Positions 8,113 through 16,932 of a stretch of DNA of 64,000 bases are shown in pieces. The DNA is from Pseudomonadota bacterium (lineage in GTDB: Bacteria > Pseudomonadota > Gammaproteobacteria > Burkholderiales > Rhodocyclaceae). Location: positions 95,659 to 159,658 of the forward strand of contig JAFEDH010000030.1 of NCBI GenBank assembly GCA_018241695.1, given 5' to 3'. The translations under genes and the position numbers were made by a program. How positions within the stretch are numbered: the stretch's first letter is position 1; the number at the start of each line of letters is the position of its first letter. The notes under the pieces were generated by a model. That model saw nothing but the letters and a program-made list of their open reading frames with translations, had not been told where the DNA came from and did not search any database.

Positions 8113-9315
8113 TCAGGCTTTGAGTGTGAAGCTCAGTGGAACGCTGACAAATCCCGAAAGATGCTCTCCGTAGGAATTTTCACAGCGATCGTAATTCACC
8201 TCGAAGTCGGTGATATCCCTGAACACTTCTTCGAGGATGGCGATGCCGGCTTCGATGGCGACGAATTTGCCAAGACAGAAATGGGAACCGATACCGAAGG
8301 TCATGTTCGGATCTCCGTCTTCGCGCAGGCAGTTGAACTGGTCGGGATCGCTGAACCGCTTCGCATCGCGGTTGGCCGAAGCGTAGATGAAAAGAAGATT
8401 CTGCCCGGCACGAATCGCCTGACCTCCAACCTCGAAATCCTCACGTGCACGGCGCGCCAGCATGTTGGTCGGCTGCCGGTATCTTGCGGCCTCGAAAAAT
8501 GCGCGGCGCAGCAGGCCGTTATCAGAGAGAACCGCGGCTTTCTGTGCGGGATTCTGTCCAAGATGATAGAAGGTAGCGGCAATCACCATCGGGGTGGTTT
8601 CCGATCCAAGCACAAGCAGGCTGAACAGGTACCACACCAGTTCTTCATCCGTCAGGCGATGGCCATCGATCTCGGCCTCCAGATAGGCTTTGGTGAAACC
8701 CTCCGCCCTGGCAGGATCGGCTCTCAGCCGGCCTACGAACTCATGCAGATAGGCCATCAGGGCGCCGCCTGCGGATTGATTGCGCTCCGAGTTCCCTCCG
8801 ACCTGATTCGGATTCCGGTGCAGCATGTCATCGATCAGGGAACGCATGTGTTCGGAGTCGTCGCGGGGCAACCCGAGCTTGTAGCCCGCGTTGATGCAGA
8901 AGAACCGGTTGGCGAGATCGCGATAGGCATCCATCCTGCCCTGTTTCCTGAGCGGCTCCCATAGCTCTCGGGCCAGCGCACGATAACGCGGCACCTGGGC
9001 GGCAACCGCATCCGGAGTGAAATCGCCCGCGATGATGCCGCGCCATGCCTTGTGCGCCGGCCCATTCATGGTGGCGAAGGTGTGCGGGATGAATTCATTG
9101 AGGAGCAATTGTCCCGGAGTCTGGCCATGGCTGAAGTCAAGGCATTTTTCCTTGAGGCTCGCCGCCTTGACGTCATCAAACAGGGTAAAGGCCCAGGCAT
9201 TGTATTTGGGCAGAAAATGGGGGGCACCCTCTGCGCGCAATGCGCGGTACAGCTCATGGGGGTCGCTCATCGCGGCGTGGGAATACGGGTCGTACTGGCT
9301 TGCACATGCAGTCAT
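8113..9315 (-). CDS. Cytochrome P450
   Basis: The product has 400 residues from the ATG at 9315, chosen because AAGGAG lies 7-8 bases upstream; an in-frame start 33 bp earlier has no such site. It has an I-helix threonine segment (LVLGSETTPMV), ExxR region AARYRQPTN, and heme loop MTFGIGSHFCLGKFVA, whose Cys is the thiolate ligand. It is a soluble class I bacterial P450 that needs a ferredoxin; a [2Fe-2S] ferredoxin is encoded elsewhere in the window (48760). It is the first gene of the upper unit, with a perfect palindrome 44 bp upstream. It probably hydroxylates a terpenoid or steroid-like substrate (inference). Confidence 0.92.
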   Translation of the reverse strand: MTACASQYDPYSHAAMSDPHELYRALRAEGAPHFLPKYNAWAFTLFDDVKAASLKEKCLDFSHGQTPGQLLLNEFIPHTFATMNGPAHKAWRGIIAGDFTPDAVAAQVPRYRALARELWEPLRKQGRMDAYRDLANRFFCINAGYKLGLPRDDSEHMRSLIDDMLHRNPNQVGGNSERNQSAGGALMAYLHEFVGRLRADPARAEGFTKAYLEAEIDGHRLTDEELVWYLFSLLVLGSETTPMVIAATFYHLGQNPAQKAAVLSDNGLLRRAFFEAARYRQPTNMLARRAREDFEVGGQAIRAGQNLLFIYASANRDAKRFSDPDQFNCLREDGDPNMTFGIGSHFCLGKFVAIEAGIAILEEVFRDITDFEVNYDRCENSYGEHLSGFVSVPLSFTLKA

Positions 9316-9696
9316 GTCACGCTCCTTTTGATCCGGCTCCAAAACCATACGATACGATACGTTTCGAAACGTGGCAAGAGGGATCGCTTGGCTTCTGCAT
9401 GAGATGGGTCATCCGTGAGTACCGCATACCTGTTGCCTGACTGGAAGAATCGACACGATATTCGCTTTTATAAAAATTGTTGATGTTTCATCGTGGTTGG
9501 GATAATGTTACAAAAAAGAAACAGACCGTTTCGTTTTGTTTATCTCCGGATGGGCGGCCTGGTGGCGGGGGGTGCTGGAGGGTGGCTTGCACCAGGTAGT
9601 GCACGTCCTTCCCGAACGCGCAGGAAGGAGTCGAGGGCTCGTAATGCGATGTCTGCCGGTTTTGGCAGGGTCTTGAAAATTTTCCAAGGGGACACC
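9316..9696. other. Divergent control region between P450 and TonB receptor
   Basis: These 381 bases hold no convincing gene. The left part carries the palindrome at 9359-9372, preceded by three ATACG repeats. The part from ~9450 is AT-rich (TTTATAAAAATTGTTGATG), as expected for the plus-strand promoter of the receptor. Confidence 0.6.
9359..9372. promoter_or_regulatory. Candidate TetR operator 2
   Basis: ACGTTTCGAAACGT is a perfect 14-bp palindrome 44 bp upstream of the P450 ATG. Its core elements (CGAAACG/CGTTTCG) recur in the site at 4864-4877. It also faces the divergent TonB-dependent receptor and could control both directions. Confidence 0.6.
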
Positions 9697-12156
9697 ATGG
9701 TTTTTCGTGAGAAGAGAATGCATCGGGCAATCTGTTCGGTGCTCGTTGCCACCACCGGCCTGGCGATGTCGGCAACCTGGGCGACGGAAGTCGCGCTTGA
9801 GGAAGTGATTGTGACCGCACAGAAGCGTTCGGAAAATCTGCAGGAGATTCCGATTTCCGTGACCAGCTTTGATAGCTCCGCCCTGGAAAAGGCGGGTATC
9901 CAGACGTTGGCGGACATCGGGGCGATGGTGCCCGGGCTGCAGATGAAGCCGTATCCGGGCAGCAGCGAAACCTTCCAGCCCTCGATTCGTGGCATCGTGC
10001 CGAATGCCGTGGGAGTGCTGATTCCCAATCCGCTGGCGGTGCATTACAACGGGGTGTACCTGTCGCAGTCTGCGGGGCTGAATTTTGCCGCAGGTGATAT
10101 TGAACGCATCGAGGTGTTGAAGGGTCCGCAAGGCGTACTGGCCGGACGGAATTCCACCGGCGGGACGCTGAATATCTATACGGTCAAGCCTGATCTGGGA
10201 GAGTTCGGTTTCAAACAGCAGATCACGCTGGCCCAGCGTGGTCAGCTGCTTTCCAAAACCTCGGTCAATCTGCCGCTCCGGGATGATCTGGCGGTCCGGC
10301 TGACCTATTTTCACAGCGACAAGGACAACGACGGAATCAGCAATTCAGCATCTGGTGGCTTCAAGTTTGGCGAGAAAACGACCGAAGCCTATCGACTGGA
10401 CGTACGCTGGAAGCCGGCCGCCACGGTAACCGTGGATTATGGCTACGACCATTCCCTGACCGAGGGGTACGACACGCCGCCACAGTGTCTTGTGCCAGGA
10501 AACCAGATGGTCTTCGCCAATTTCACCGGTGGCCTGACGGCAGCGCCTTTCATGGGCGATCCCCGGGTGCAGCAATATGTTGCGGGCTGCTCAATGTCCC
10601 GGCTTTCATCGCTTTACTATCCCTTCCAGTTGCCGAAGAACCGTAATCTGGCCGAAGGGCACACGCTGAATGTGAGCTGGGAAGTCAGCCCGACGCTCAC
10701 CATCCGCTCGATCACCGGATTCCGCAAGACCGATACGGCCAATACCAATCTGTACACGGCGTATGGTTCCACCAATACGCTGGGTGTGCGCAGTGATGGC
10801 GGGCCGCTCAGTCTGGTTGCCTTTGGAACCGGTGCGGTGGTTGCGGCTTCGGGTACGCAGGGTCCGGCCTGGACGCTGTATAACGAAGCCCTTTCGGAGG
10901 AGGTTCAGTTCATCGGTGATGTGAACGAGAATTTCAAGTACACCGCAGGACTCTATTTCTCCGAGGAAAAGGGGCATGACCGCAATCACTATGTGGCGAC
11001 CTATGTGCCTACCGCCAGTTTGTTCGGCGGTGTGGATCTGGTGGCGATGGGTGATGCGGGAATTTCCTCCGCCAGAAGCCGGTCGATTGCGGTTTTCGGG
11101 CAATTCTCATGGCGACCCGATGTACTCGGGCGGAAACTCGAAATCGTTCCGGGTGTCCGCTATACCCGGGATCACAAACAGGCTGTCGGCTTCAACATGG
11201 GCTGGGGCAATATCTATCAGGTTCTGCCCTCGGTCAATCCGGCCGTTCCCGGAGTGGCGACGGTCGTTGGTGCCGTGCCGACGGGGTATATGCCCTTCAG
11301 CGGCGTGAGTGGTGATCGTACCTTCTCCCAGACCACGCCTTCGCTGTCGTTCAACTACCATTGGTCCGATACGCTGATGGGCTATGCGAAGGTTACGAAG
11401 GGCTTTACTTCCGGGGGATTCGATCCGGTATCCGGGCCTCCCAATCCGGTCAGCTTCGCCCAGGGGTTCGCGCCGGAAACGGTTACTTCGATGGAAGTCG
11501 GATTCAAGGGCGAGTTCCTCGAACGCAGGCTCCGGGTCAATGGTGCCGCCTTCGAAACCAAGTTTTCCAACGAGCAGAAAACTACCTACGCCGGTGGTGG
11601 GTGGGCGGTGCAAAACATCGGAGCATCGACCTACAACGGTTTCGAGCTGGATGTGACAGCCGCCGTCACCGAGCGTTTGCGTTTGGGATTCAGTGCCAGC
11701 TGGCTTTCCCACCGTTACGGGTTGTGGCGAAACACCGATCCGACCGTTGCGCCCGTGGGTGCAAATATCGCATCGTTGATGAAAATGTTCGTTCCGAAGC
11801 AGAACTGGTCGATGACGATGGATTACCGGTTCCCGGATTTCGGCTTGCCAGGAAAGCTGGATCTGAATCTGGGAGCCACTCATCAGGACGCATTTTCTTC
11901 ACCCGTCCGGATCAATGCGCCAACCCTGCCCGATTACTCGACCACGCCGGGATATACGGTCATGAATGGACGGCTCGCCTTGTCCCGCCTGCAGGTTGGC
12001 CCCGGCAACAAGGGTGACCTGACGGTAGCACTGTGGGTGCATAACCTGACCGACAAGAAGTATGCGACGTACCGGACCATCAATACCAGCGCAGATTCGG
12101 CCAGCCCATGGGGTGAGCCGCGCACGGTGGGCCTGGATCTGATCTACCAGTACTGA
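9697..12156 (+). CDS. TonB-dependent outer-membrane receptor
   Basis: The product has 819 residues from the ATG at 9697, preceded by AAGGGGACACC; the frame runs 204 bp further upstream but without a signal sequence. It has a signal peptide (CSVLVATTGLAMSATWA), then the plug domain (EEVIVTAQKRSENLQEIPISV; LKGPQGVLAGRNSTGGTLN), a long beta-barrel and a C-terminal strand ending in aromatic residues (LDLIYQY). This is the catabolic-receptor style rather than a siderophore receptor. It likely imports the hydrophobic substrate degraded by the surrounding enzymes (inference). It is transcribed away from the P450 and followed by a terminator. Confidence 0.92.
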   Translation: MVFREKRMHRAICSVLVATTGLAMSATWATEVALEEVIVTAQKRSENLQEIPISVTSFDSSALEKAGIQTLADIGAMVPGLQMKPYPGSSETFQPSIRGIVPNAVGVLIPNPLAVHYNGVYLSQSAGLNFAAGDIERIEVLKGPQGVLAGRNSTGGTLNIYTVKPDLGEFGFKQQITLAQRGQLLSKTSVNLPLRDDLAVRLTYFHSDKDNDGISNSASGGFKFGEKTTEAYRLDVRWKPAATVTVDYGYDHSLTEGYDTPPQCLVPGNQMVFANFTGGLTAAPFMGDPRVQQYVAGCSMSRLSSLYYPFQLPKNRNLAEGHTLNVSWEVSPTLTIRSITGFRKTDTANTNLYTAYGSTNTLGVRSDGGPLSLVAFGTGAVVAASGTQGPAWTLYNEALSEEVQFIGDVNENFKYTAGLYFSEEKGHDRNHYVATYVPTASLFGGVDLVAMGDAGISSARSRSIAVFGQFSWRPDVLGRKLEIVPGVRYTRDHKQAVGFNMGWGNIYQVLPSVNPAVPGVATVVGAVPTGYMPFSGVSGDRTFSQTTPSLSFNYHWSDTLMGYAKVTKGFTSGGFDPVSGPPNPVSFAQGFAPETVTSMEVGFKGEFLERRLRVNGAAFETKFSNEQKTTYAGGGWAVQNIGASTYNGFELDVTAAVTERLRLGFSASWLSHRYGLWRNTDPTVAPVGANIASLMKMFVPKQNWSMTMDYRFPDFGLPGKLDLNLGATHQDAFSSPVRINAPTLPDYSTTPGYTVMNGRLALSRLQVGPGNKGDLTVALWVHNLTDKKYATYRTINTSADSASPWGEPRTVGLDLIYQY

Positions 12157-12190
12157 GCACGCCGTTCCAGGCACGTTGTTCGCAGCCCGC

Positions 12191-12218
12191 AGCCCCCGCG
12201 TTCCCGGACGCGGGGGCT
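12191..12218 (+). terminator. Rho-independent terminator after the TonB receptor
   Basis: Perfect 10-bp stem AGCCCCCGCG / CGCGGGGGCT with an 8-base loop, followed by GTTGTTTTG. It lies 35 bp after the receptor stop. Confidence 0.8.
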
Positions 12219-12352
12219 GTTGTTTTGCAAGGCTCGATTTGTAGCGGCAGCGGGCACATTCTCCGAAAGTGTTTATAGTCCGGAACGTGCCGGGTGTATC
12301 GGGCTTTTCGCCTGCATCCGGAATCGGTTTGGAAACTCGGAGGAGTGTGTCC

Positions 12353-13492
12353 ATGCATGCGCTGGTCATCGGTGGTACCGGCCCGACCGGGCCATTTATC
12401 GTGAATGGCCTGCTGGCCCGTGGCTGGAAGGTGGAGATTCTCCATACCGGCAACCATGAAGTGGACGAAATTCCTCCCGAGGTGGTGCATATCCATGTCA
12501 GTCCGCATGACCCGGTCGCGCTGGCGGCTGCGGTTGGCGATCGGAAATGGGATCTGTGCATTGCCACCTATGGGCGACTGCGATCCATAGCCGAGATATT
12601 CGCCGGTCGGGTTGGCCGCTTCATTTCTGTGGGGGGCGGGCCGGGGTATCTGGGCTACATGAATCCCTTCCTGCATCAACCCGAAGGAATTCCCGGCCCG
12701 CTCGCAGAAGATTCTCCGAAGGTGAGCGATCCCGCTCAGGATGAAAAGGGCTGGCGCATCGTGCGCACCGAAGCCGCAGTGTTTCACTACCATCCCGATG
12801 CCACGCATTTCCGCTATCCCTTTGTCTATGGCCCGTATCAGCCCGCGCCACGGGAGTGGATGGTGGTGCGGCGCGTGCTTGATGGGCGCCGCCGCATCAT
12901 TCTGCCCGATGGCGGTCTGACCCTGGATGCCTATGGCTATGCCGGAAACATCGCCCACGCAATCCTGCTGGCGGTGGACCAGCCTGAACAGGCCCGGGGA
13001 GAAATTTTCAATGTGGCCGACAGTCATGCGCTGAGCCTGCGCGATGTGGTGTTCCACGCCGCCCGAGCGCTGGACTGGGAATTCGAAATCATCGATATTC
13101 CCGCTCCGCTGGCGCTACCGGCGCTGCCACTGCTGACCCGGCCCACCACGACCCACCGGCTTTACGACATCACCAAATTGCGTACCCGGCTTGGTTATCG
13201 CGATGCGGTGGCACCCGCCGAGGCGGTGGCCAGTACCGCCCGCTGGCTGGCCGCGCACCCGCCACCTCCGGTCAACGGTTATCCGGTCGAGGCGGTATTG
13301 CAGGATCCGTTCGATTACGCTGCCGAAGACCAGTTGATCGAGCGCTGGCAAAGGGCGCTGACGACAGTGGAGATGCCCGTGTGGTCTACACCCCCGGGCT
13401 ATGGCATGGCCTACAGCGGTCCGGGCGGGCGGCCACGCAGCAAGGCGGTGTTCGAGGAGGCTCCCCTGGCTGGCCGGAGTGGACAATCATGA
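12353..13492 (+). CDS. NAD-dependent epimerase/dehydratase (extended SDR)
   Basis: The product has 379 residues. It opens with MHALVIGGTGPTGPFI, an extended-SDR Rossmann motif, and continues with PFVYGPYQPAP and a C-terminal substrate domain. GGAGGAG precedes the ATG at 12353; the frame also extends upstream but with no start context. Such proteins reduce or oxidise small carbonyl or alcohol groups; the substrate is unknown. The stop overlaps the ATG of the CoA-transferase (ATGA), so the two form an operon. Confidence 0.8.
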   Translation: MHALVIGGTGPTGPFIVNGLLARGWKVEILHTGNHEVDEIPPEVVHIHVSPHDPVALAAAVGDRKWDLCIATYGRLRSIAEIFAGRVGRFISVGGGPGYLGYMNPFLHQPEGIPGPLAEDSPKVSDPAQDEKGWRIVRTEAAVFHYHPDATHFRYPFVYGPYQPAPREWMVVRRVLDGRRRIILPDGGLTLDAYGYAGNIAHAILLAVDQPEQARGEIFNVADSHALSLRDVVFHAARALDWEFEIIDIPAPLALPALPLLTRPTTTHRLYDITKLRTRLGYRDAVAPAEAVASTARWLAAHPPPPVNGYPVEAVLQDPFDYAAEDQLIERWQRALTTVEMPVWSTPPGYGMAYSGPGGRPRSKAVFEEAPLAGRSGQS

Positions 13493-14685
13493 GTGACACG
13501 GGACCATTTTCCGGCGTTCGTGTCATCGAACTGGCCAGCGCGCTGGCCGCTCCCGGCGCCGGGGCCGTGCTCGCCGACCAGGGCGCGGATGTGATCAAGA
13601 TCGAGCCGCCGGGAGCGGGCGACATCCTGCGCTATATGGGAACGTCGAAACACGGCGTCTCCGGCCTGTTTCAGCATTACAACCGTGGCAAGCGGTCGCT
13701 GGCGCTGAATCTGAAACATCCCGAGGGGATGGACATTCTCCGTCGTCTGATATCCGGCGCCGATGTTCTGCTGCATAACTTCCGGCCGGGCGTGGCCGAG
13801 CGGCTGGGCATGGGGTACGCGGCGATGAAGGTGATCCGCCCCGAACTGATCTATGTCTCGGTGACCGGGTTTGGTCACGAAGGGCCGTATGCGCAAAAGG
13901 CAGCCTGGGACAATGTTGTGCAGGCTTTTGCCGGTGTCGCGCATTCCCAGCCGAATGCGGAAACCGGCGAGCCAACCCAGTACTACCAGATCTTCGCCGA
14001 CAAGCTCACCGCGCTGAATGCGGCGCAGGCCATCGGCGCTGCCCTGTTCGCGCGCGAGCGGGGGCGCGGCGGGCAGGAACTCCGCCTGGCAATGATCGAT
14101 GCGGTGGCTGCCTTCCTCTGGCCGGATACCAGTGGTGGCGCCGCATTCCTCGATCCCGACGGGGTGCGCGAGGGGCAGTCACTGGCCAAGGGTAACCGGC
14201 TGGTACGCTTCAGTGACGGCTGGGCGCAGATCGCGCCGACCGATGATGCTTCGTTTATGGCGACCTGCCGTATTCTGGGCGAGGACGTTGCGGGTGATCC
14301 GCGATTTGCGAGCTTCCGCGCCCGGAACGAGAATTTCGACGAGGTGCGTGCCCTCTTCGGCAGGCTTTATGCGCGTGCGCGGGAGATGCCGGTGGACGCG
14401 GTCCTGGCCCGGCTTGAAGCGGCGGATGTGCCCTGTGCGAAAGCGCTGCGGGTCGAAGAGTTGCCATCCCATCCGCAGTTTCAGGCCAATGGACTGTTCA
14501 CCGTGACCGATCATCCCCGCGCCGGTCCGATTCTCGGACCGAGAACCCCCGTCCGCTTCAGTGCAACGCCGGATGTACAGGGTCTCAAGGCGCCGGAACT
14601 GGGAGAACACAGTGATGTGATCCTGACCGAACTGGGCTGGGAAACTCCGGTGGCCACGTTACGTGAACAGGGCGTGATTGCCTGA
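13489..14685 (+). CDS. Class III (CaiB/BaiF) CoA-transferase
   Basis: The product has 398 residues. It has the family hallmarks VRVIELASALAAPGAGAVLADQG near residue 8, VIKIEPPGAGD, FRPGVAERLGMGYA, LIYVSVTGFGHEGPY, and the segment LAMIDAVAAFLWPD carrying the candidate nucleophilic Asp. It transfers CoA between carboxylic acids without free acid intermediates and so activates substrates for beta-oxidation-type breakdown. It is coupled by a 4-bp overlap to the epimerase gene. The ATG at 13489 is preferred to an upstream in-frame start inside the epimerase gene. Confidence 0.9.
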   Translation: MSDTGPFSGVRVIELASALAAPGAGAVLADQGADVIKIEPPGAGDILRYMGTSKHGVSGLFQHYNRGKRSLALNLKHPEGMDILRRLISGADVLLHNFRPGVAERLGMGYAAMKVIRPELIYVSVTGFGHEGPYAQKAAWDNVVQAFAGVAHSQPNAETGEPTQYYQIFADKLTALNAAQAIGAALFARERGRGGQELRLAMIDAVAAFLWPDTSGGAAFLDPDGVREGQSLAKGNRLVRFSDGWAQIAPTDDASFMATCRILGEDVAGDPRFASFRARNENFDEVRALFGRLYARAREMPVDAVLARLEAADVPCAKALRVEELPSHPQFQANGLFTVTDHPRAGPILGPRTPVRFSATPDVQGLKAPELGEHSDVILTELGWETPVATLREQGVIA

Positions 14686-14727
14686 CGCACGGCGAAGTTG
14701 CTGCGGGATGCAAGACCCGGAGCAGGA

Positions 14728-15516
14728 TCAGGTCAGGCGCAGGTAGTGATCGATGCCGTTGGGCATCCTTATCCGCTCCGGAGAATAGCCGGGCAGGGCA
14801 AGGCGCCACAGACGTCTGGAGATGAACCGGTTCAGCCGTTGATGCATCCGTTCCGATTTCTGCCGTGAAGCCTCGACTTCGGCAGGTGACATATGCTTCC
14901 AGTCCTCATTGAGCATGATGGCTTCGGCCATCCGGATGTGCTTTTCCAGATGCCGGTGGGTCGACATGGTAAAGCGCAGGCGGTGCAGCCATCTGCCGCC
15001 GAACCGGTGATAGGCCGTGTAGGCAACCATGCGATGCTCGAATTCTTCCGCCAGATGCCATTTCCACAGATTGACGACCGCGGGGTCGGCGCCGGCCAGA
15101 AGATCATCGGCCCCTTCGAAAAGAAATTCGGCCCAGATCGGCCCCAGGGACTCGAACCCTTCGCAGTAGGCCAGCTGGTCACGCAAGGGCCAGTCGTGAA
15201 GATAGCGGGCGTAATCCTGCCGCAGTGATTCTCCGACCGCTGTGAGAGCCGCATAACCCGCGCCGTAGAGCGCCTGGTTGTAACTCCCGTGCAGCATCGT
15301 GTGGTTGGCTTCCTGCCTGACGAAGGTGCTCATGTCCATGCGGAAGGAATCACTTTCGGGCAGCGCTTCCCGGGCCTTGCGCATCACCCGGTTGAGAAAG
15401 GGTTCCAGCTCCATGATGACGATGGAAATCCCGTTGAACATATGGGAAAACTCCCGGCTCCTGGCCCAGTGGGGCAGGGAGCGGGAGAAATCAAGATCGG
15501 GCTTTCTGGCGTGCAT
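14728..15516 (-). CDS. Predicted metal-dependent hydrolase (PF10118 type)
   Basis: The product has 262 residues and is mostly helical. It has metal-ligand-like clusters in a ferritin-like arrangement: E37, RQEANHTMLH (residues ~67-76), EGFESLGPIWAEF, and HLAEEFEHRMVAYTAYH (~153-169). This matches the family annotated as predicted metal-dependent hydrolase, whose biochemical role is not established. It is transcribed with the epoxide hydrolase, 16 bp upstream. It converges on the CoA-transferase without an obvious terminator in the 42-bp gap. Confidence 0.75.
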   Translation of the reverse strand: MHARKPDLDFSRSLPHWARSREFSHMFNGISIVIMELEPFLNRVMRKAREALPESDSFRMDMSTFVRQEANHTMLHGSYNQALYGAGYAALTAVGESLRQDYARYLHDWPLRDQLAYCEGFESLGPIWAEFLFEGADDLLAGADPAVVNLWKWHLAEEFEHRMVAYTAYHRFGGRWLHRLRFTMSTHRHLEKHIRMAEAIMLNEDWKHMSPAEVEASRQKSERMHQRLNRFISRRLWRLALPGYSPERIRMPNGIDHYLRLT

Positions 15517-15532
15517 GATGCTTCCTTTCCGG

Positions 15533-16705
15533 TCAGGCCGTTCGCAGTGGCGAAAAGAATTGCCTCAGTTCATCGACCACCAGTTGTGGCTCCTCGAAGG
15601 GGGCGAAATGTCCGCCCACGTCCGAGCGTGTCCAGCGCCGGATATCGAAACATTTTTCCATCCATGCACGAGGAAACTGGACCACATCATGTTCGAGCCG
15701 CAGAACTCCGGTCGGGACCGTGACCATCTTTTCTCCACCGCGTACAGGTTGCCACGGGTGGTTTCTGGATTCGTAATACATCCGGATGGAGGTACCGATG
15801 GTGTTCGTGACCCAGTACAGCATGACCGAGGTGAGCAGATCGTCCTTGCTGAATCGTGATTCAACGTTGCCCTGACTGTCGCTCCAGCTGCGGCGTTTTT
15901 CAAGCAGCCAGGCGCAGAGTCCGACGGGAGAATCCGAGAGTCCGTACGCCAGGGTCTGCGGCCGGGTTGCCTGCTGCGAGAAATATCCCTGGTGTTCGAG
16001 AAAGAAACGATGGGTGCGCTCGTGCCATCCGTGTTCATCGGCGGCGTAATCATCGGGGCCTGGCAGCGGCTTGACGCTCCAGTCCAGCGGTGCGCCGCCA
16101 ATCATGTGTATCCCTAGCAGATGCTCGGGATACTGATGGCCGAGCTGCGCCGTGACATAGGCACCCCAGTCTCCTCCATGGGCAGCGTAGTTTGGGTAGC
16201 CCAGAATTTCGGTCATCAGCCGGTGCCACAGATCTGCCGTCCTGATGGCGCTGATTCCGGTCTGGCGCAATGGCGAAGAAAAGGCATATCCAGGCAGGGA
16301 AGGGATGACGATATCGAAGGCATCCGTAGCTTTTCCTCCGTGAGACTGAGGATCGGCAAGCGGTGCGATCACACGGTTGAAATCCCAGAAAGTCCACGGC
16401 CAGCCGTGCGTCATGATCAGGGGAATCGCGCCGGGATGGCTGCTTTTGAGATGGATGTAATGGATGGGAACGCCTTCGATCTCGACGCGGTAATGGGGAT
16501 AGCGATTCATCTCGGCTTCATGGGTGCGCCACTGGTAGTGGTTCAGCCAGTAACCAACGAGTGATTCCAGATATTCCCGCTCGGTGCCATAGCTCCAGGA
16601 AGAATTGCCGAAATCTGGCGCAAAACGCGTATTGCTCAACCGCCTGCGCAAATCCTCGAGTTCGTCATCGGAAACGTGGATCGAAAACCTTTCCGCTGCC
16701 GCCAT
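15533..16705 (-). CDS. Epoxide hydrolase (alpha/beta hydrolase with EHN domain)
   Basis: The product has 390 residues. The N-terminal EHN segment (FSIHVSDDELEDLRRRLSNTRF) is followed by an alpha/beta hydrolase core. The core has the oxyanion motif THGWPWTFWDF, nucleophile loop GGDWGAYV with Asp, and a C-terminal His in VGGHFAPFEEP. It opens epoxides or arene oxides to diols, which fits the adjacent P450 chemistry. The start at 16705 follows GAGGG; an ATG 30 bp upstream lacks a ribosome site. It is divergent from the AraC regulator. Confidence 0.88.
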   Translation of the reverse strand: MAAAERFSIHVSDDELEDLRRRLSNTRFAPDFGNSSWSYGTEREYLESLVGYWLNHYQWRTHEAEMNRYPHYRVEIEGVPIHYIHLKSSHPGAIPLIMTHGWPWTFWDFNRVIAPLADPQSHGGKATDAFDIVIPSLPGYAFSSPLRQTGISAIRTADLWHRLMTEILGYPNYAAHGGDWGAYVTAQLGHQYPEHLLGIHMIGGAPLDWSVKPLPGPDDYAADEHGWHERTHRFFLEHQGYFSQQATRPQTLAYGLSDSPVGLCAWLLEKRRSWSDSQGNVESRFSKDDLLTSVMLYWVTNTIGTSIRMYYESRNHPWQPVRGGEKMVTVPTGVLRLEHDVVQFPRAWMEKCFDIRRWTRSDVGGHFAPFEEPQLVVDELRQFFSPLRTA

Positions 16706-16761
16706 GATTTTTCCCTCTGATATTTTTGATGTCATTGTCGAAGTATCGATGCTGAACGTTA

Positions 16762-16773
16762 CCCTGATCAGGG
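16762..16773. promoter_or_regulatory. Palindrome in the epoxide hydrolase / araC-type intergenic region
   Basis: CCCTGATCAGGG is a perfect 12-bp palindrome, 57 bp upstream of the epoxide hydrolase ATG and 160 bp upstream of the AraC gene. It could be an operator; nothing else supports it. Confidence 0.3.
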
Positions 16774-16932
16774 CGGATCAGTGTCAGTGGCCGGACATTT
16801 GTGCTCACTCTGCCATGCGGGAGGCGGATCGAAAAGGCATTGGTCACAGGAAGCGGTACATGAGGCGGCCTTGTCAGGCAGAATTGAAATCCTCCCTTGT
16901 ATGGCTTGAGTACTCCTGTAATCCCAGGATAA

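Noticed and set aside
7006..8964. Long plus-strand open frame (652 codons) opposite the dehydrogenase and P450 genes
   Set aside because: It is antisense to two genes with full catalytic motifs, has no family resemblance, and is a GC-codon-bias shadow.
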